A DNA stretch of 8,858 nucleotides, from the NCBI GenBank assembly GCA_905214345.1, contig CAJMLV010000063.1:1-8858 (forward strand). The letters are read 5' to 3'. This stretch comes from an uncultured bacterium (GTDB lineage: Bacteria; Bacillota; Clostridia; Oscillospirales; Ruminococcaceae). The number at the start of each line of letters is the position of its first letter. Position 1 is the first letter of the stretch. This document shows positions 6,738-8,858 of this stretch, piece by piece. The translations under genes and the position numbers were made by a program. The notes under the pieces were generated by a model. The model was given only the letters and a program-made list of their open reading frames with translations, was not told the origin of the DNA and made no database searches.

Positions 6738-6773
6738 GGCCAGTACAGGATTATTTTATGTCAAATATGGTAT
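6712..6773. promoter_or_regulatory. large composite dyad over the promoter, candidate operator
   Basis: On the plus strand ATACCAT (6712-6718) and TTTGACATA (6724-6732) are mirrored by TATGTCAAA (6757-6765) and ATGGTAT (6767-6773). The centre of 24 bases is unpaired, and the gaps between elements are five bases on one side and one on the other. The left half covers both the -10 and -35 region of the minus-strand promoter, the right half lies just upstream. Binding of a dimeric regulator or looping is a reasonable inference. No regulator gene is present in the window. Confidence 0.5.
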
Positions 6774-6815
6774 GTATCAAGAGGCTTCTTCTGTTTTTCG
6801 CCCCTCCGGCGGCCG

Positions 6816-8672
6816 TCACTTCAGCGCCGTCCGCAGTATCAGCGTTTCGCAGGGCTGCCAGACGAGCTCCTCGCCGTCCGCGCACAGGCCCTCCCGGCCG
6901 ATTTGGCTTACGTCCCCCAGCGCCGGCTCCAGTCTCAGGCGGCTGCTCACGGCGTGATTGGCGTGGTTGATCAGCAGATAAAGCGCCTGTCCGTCCTCCT
7001 CGCACACCAGACGGCTGACCTCGATATTGACGTTTTCCACCCGCACAGGCCGGTCGATGCGGCTTTCCTGCACGAGAAACTCCATGACCCGATGCAGGGG
7101 ATGGCGCTCGAAGACGCTTTCGGCGCACTCCAGCAGGCCGTCCGTCCACTGCATGGCCAGAAACCACGCGCTGCCATGGCGGGTCAGCAGAGGCGTGCCG
7201 TCCTCAAACTCCGCCAGAACCTGAGCCTTCACCGCTTCGGTCTCCAGCCGCATCACGGCGGCGCTTCCGGCGGGCGTGGCTCCGTGCCATTTGGCGGGCG
7301 ACTGCACCTCCAGGCCGAACAGGTCGTTGAAATAGACGTTCAGCCCGCTGTTGCCGTCAAACATCCAGAACAGCTGCCCGCCGTCGCGCACACACCGGCG
7401 AAGCCTGTCCCAATAGCTGGTGGTGAAGCCTGAGGTATCCGCGATGACCAGCAGGTCGTAGCCCGCCGTGGGCAGCCCCTGCCACAGCAGATCCACCGAC
7501 ACTCCGCAGCCCTTGAGGAACAGGTAGGCAAGGTAAACGCGCCGGAAGGACAGGGGCGTCTGCTGATAATAATCCCTTGGCACCACCACCGCCACCCGGG
7601 CCCGTTCCCGGTGGTAGCGGGCAAGGCCCAGCTCCTTGACGACGCCGGCAAAGCTGCGCAGCTCCTTCCCGCTGGGCTTGACGCGCCCGTCCACTGCGAC
7701 CACGCCGAAGGAGGGCTCCAGCACATATTCCTCCAGCGGGCGCTGGTGCCAGATGGAGGGGTCGAAGTCGTTCATGGCCCAGGGCAATACGCCGTTGCTG
7801 CCCTCCGCCAGCTGCCCGTACAGGCCGGCGCGGTAATAACGGCCGATCACCGCCTCCGAAAACATCACGCTGCTGAAGCCCGGAGCCTCGCAGGTCATGA
7901 CCGCGTTGCCGTAGGGGCGGTTGAACGCCACGTAGAAGGGCAGGAAATAATTGTTGCGCAGGCAGTCCGCCCGATCCGGGCAAAGCTCCAGCGGGTAGCA
8001 GGTAACCACCATCAGATCCAGTATTTCCGCCATGTCCAGCTCGTGATAGCCGAAATTCGCCGATGCGATATGTCCAAAGCCCAGCGTGACCAGATGGTTG
8101 GGATCCGCCTCCTTCACGCCGTCGTACAGCGTGCGCACCCACCGGCGCAGATCGTCCCGGTCGAAGGGCCACTGCTCCGCGCCGGGGTTGCGGCAGTAGT
8201 ATTCCGGCTCGTCGCACAGATCCCACATCAAGATCCGCTCCTCGTCCCGGTAACGGCTTACGAAGTGGCGGATATGGTCGCGGGCCACGTCCACCATGTC
8301 CCCGGTGAAAAAGGGGCGGCCGTTACGGAAGGGCACATCATAATCCTGCGTGGCGATTCCGACCAGAAACCATGGCATCAGGTACATGTCCAGCGCCCGG
8401 CACCAGTCCAGAAACCGATCGAACATCGGAAAGATAGCCTCGTTGTACACCCGTTCCTCCGGCTCCATGAACCCCCAGTTCATGGGGATGCGCAGCGCGC
8501 GCACGCCCAGACTGGCGGCCAGCTTCAGGTCCTTGTAGATCACATCGGGCCTGAAATCCTCCCAGAAGTTGGTGCAGATATAGGACGCCACATAGTTGAT
8601 GCCCACGGGATAAAAGAGCTCGCCCTCCTTGTCCCGCAGGCGCAGATTTTTGTCCAGAGCCACAAAGGCCAT
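6816..8672 (-). CDS. intracellular clan GH-A glycoside hydrolase with GH42-like domain order
   Basis: A 618-residue enzyme expected to hydrolyse a beta-linked glycoside in the cytoplasm, as it has no signal peptide. The (beta/alpha)8 barrel spans about 15-345. YPVGINY (21-27) and LGVRALRIPMNW (55-66) are typical early strands. WDLCDEPE (150-157) gives acid/base E155, MTCEAPG (259-265) gives nucleophile E262, Y226 lies on strand 6 and W298 on strand 8. The 107-residue gap between the two acids suits a retaining clan GH-A enzyme. A Rossmann-like domain resembling the beta-galactosidase trimerisation domain follows (about 357-460), and a C-terminal beta-sandwich (about 545-618). Asp154 replaces the nearly invariant Asn before the acid/base. 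The ATG at 8672 is preferred over in-frame upstream starts because of the ribosome site at 8680-8692; the upstream frame overlaps the permease. GH5-, GH42- or mannosidase-like activity cannot be separated by eye. Confidence 0.88.
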   Translation of the reverse strand: MAFVALDKNLRLRDKEGELFYPVGINYVASYICTNFWEDFRPDVIYKDLKLAASLGVRALRIPMNWGFMEPEERVYNEAIFPMFDRFLDWCRALDMYLMPWFLVGIATQDYDVPFRNGRPFFTGDMVDVARDHIRHFVSRYRDEERILMWDLCDEPEYYCRNPGAEQWPFDRDDLRRWVRTLYDGVKEADPNHLVTLGFGHIASANFGYHELDMAEILDLMVVTCYPLELCPDRADCLRNNYFLPFYVAFNRPYGNAVMTCEAPGFSSVMFSEAVIGRYYRAGLYGQLAEGSNGVLPWAMNDFDPSIWHQRPLEEYVLEPSFGVVAVDGRVKPSGKELRSFAGVVKELGLARYHRERARVAVVVPRDYYQQTPLSFRRVYLAYLFLKGCGVSVDLLWQGLPTAGYDLLVIADTSGFTTSYWDRLRRCVRDGGQLFWMFDGNSGLNVYFNDLFGLEVQSPAKWHGATPAGSAAVMRLETEAVKAQVLAEFEDGTPLLTRHGSAWFLAMQWTDGLLECAESVFERHPLHRVMEFLVQESRIDRPVRVENVNIEVSRLVCEEDGQALYLLINHANHAVSSRLRLEPALGDVSQIGREGLCADGEELVWQPCETLILRTALK

Positions 8673-8679
8673 TCCGATC

Positions 8680-8692
8680 CCTCTCCTTTCCT
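8680..8692 (-). promoter_or_regulatory. ribosome binding site that sets the hydrolase start
   Basis: AGGAAAGGAGAGG on the minus strand places GGAG ten bases before the ATG at 8672. The protein from that ATG starts MAFVALDKNL and leads directly into the first barrel strand, whereas the upstream in-frame extension to 8795 would read through the permease end in another frame. Confidence 0.75.
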
Positions 8693-8737
8693 GATGATCA
8701 CGCATTGATTCCATGATACGGAAAACCGTCGGAGGGG

Positions 8738-8803
8738 TCAGCCCTTGACCGCTCCGGTTACCATGCCCTTGATGATCTGCTTTACCAACGAGCATTTTGC
8801 GGC
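8738..8803 (-). CDS. C-terminal fragment of a CUT1 (MalG-type) sugar ABC transporter permease
   Basis: Only the last 21 codons remain, ending ...SLVKQIIKGMVTGAVKG before TGA at 8738-8740. The KGM-x-x-GAVKG ending is the hallmark C-terminus of MalG-type permeases of the oligosaccharide (CUT1) ABC family, quite different from the CUT2 permeases here. The frame is cut at 8804-8806 by a TAG that is the first codon of the inverted repeat copy, so upstream protein is lost through the join, not read off the window end. The gene lies 65 bases before the hydrolase, with no terminator between them, so in the intact genome the two were probably one transcript. The first few residues (AAKCS) may or may not belong to the original permease. 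Confidence 0.8.
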   Translation of the reverse strand, partial: AAKCSLVKQIIKGMVTGAVKG

Positions 8804-8835
8804 CTAAAGCAAGCCATGAGAGGCAGCGCCTTTTT
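8804..8835. repeat. right arm of the 32-bp perfect inverted repeat (displaced half terminator)
   Basis: This is the exact reverse complement of 1-32. On the plus strand it reads as the loop, 3' arm and T run of the operon terminator, but its 5' arm is missing and is replaced by the permease gene. It therefore cannot fold as a terminator. Beyond it, 8836-8858 has no recognisable content and may be the true sequence downstream of the operon terminator, carried here inverted. Confidence 0.93.
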
Positions 8836-8858
8836 CCGCAACATTTTTGGGCAAGCGA

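Noticed and set aside
6616..6815. Catabolite repression (cre) box near the promoter
   Set aside because: I looked for the TGWAANCGNTNWCA pattern on both strands and found no acceptable match.
6816..6860. Terminator right after the hydrolase gene
   Set aside because: Only short imperfect GC-rich pairings are visible around the stop codon, with no convincing stem followed by a T run.
7611..8708. Plus-strand frame opposite the glycoside hydrolase (365 codons)
   Set aside because: The hydrolase on the minus strand has catalytic motifs in the right order; the antisense frame has none.
8673..8795. Hydrolase start at 8795, adding 41 residues
   Set aside because: The extra residues read the permease end in another frame. 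The ribosome site and the protein fold favour the ATG at 8672.
1..8835. Terminal inverted repeats of a transposon enclosing the whole window
   Set aside because: The repeat is part of an operon terminator, there is no transposase, no target duplication can be seen, and the right copy interrupts a gene; a fold-back join explains it better.

Overview
The window is GC-rich, and every supported gene lies on the minus strand, so it reads from high to low coordinates as a sugar-use locus. Strong AGGAGG-type ribosome sites, short translational overlaps and a signal peptide of the LALVLVLSMCAGA type point to a Gram-positive anaerobe of the class Clostridia, perhaps a gut Christensenellales or Oscillospirales relative. 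That placement is inference from style, not from a marker gene. No rRNA, tRNA, CRISPR array, transposase or phage gene is visible.

Layout in transcription order. The right end (8738-8803) carries only the last 21 codons of a MalG-type (CUT1 family) sugar ABC permease. Next is an intracellular clan GH-A glycoside hydrolase of 618 residues (8672-6816). A 200-base gap follows, with a good promoter, a large dyad over it, and a leader hairpin. It precedes a complete CUT2 (ribose-type) ABC importer: binding protein (6615-5551), double ATPase (5459-3957) and two RbsC-like permeases (3946-2978 and 2991-2038). Two catabolic enzymes end the operon: a TIM-barrel sugar isomerase/epimerase (2026-1154) and a Gfo/Idh/MocA NAD(P)-dependent oxidoreductase (1130-108). 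Two hairpins close it, the last with a T run, an intrinsic terminator at the window edge.

How it may work together (inference): the truncated CUT1 system would import an oligosaccharide or glycoside, the signal-less hydrolase would cut it in the cytoplasm, and the CUT2 system would bring in a related free sugar or polyol. The epimerase and the oxidoreductase would process the product. No sugar kinase is present. An oxidise-then-epimerise (keto-sugar) route is therefore as plausible as a phosphorylation route with the kinase elsewhere. The substrate cannot be read from sequence alone.

The oddest structural fact is that the first 32 bases of the window recur exactly, inverted, at 8804-8835. 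That segment is one arm plus the T run of the operon terminator. At the right end it cuts the permease frame with an immediate stop. This looks like a fold-back chimera at a contig end, or less likely a real inversion junction. The right-most 55 bases should not be trusted as the natural neighbour of the permease.
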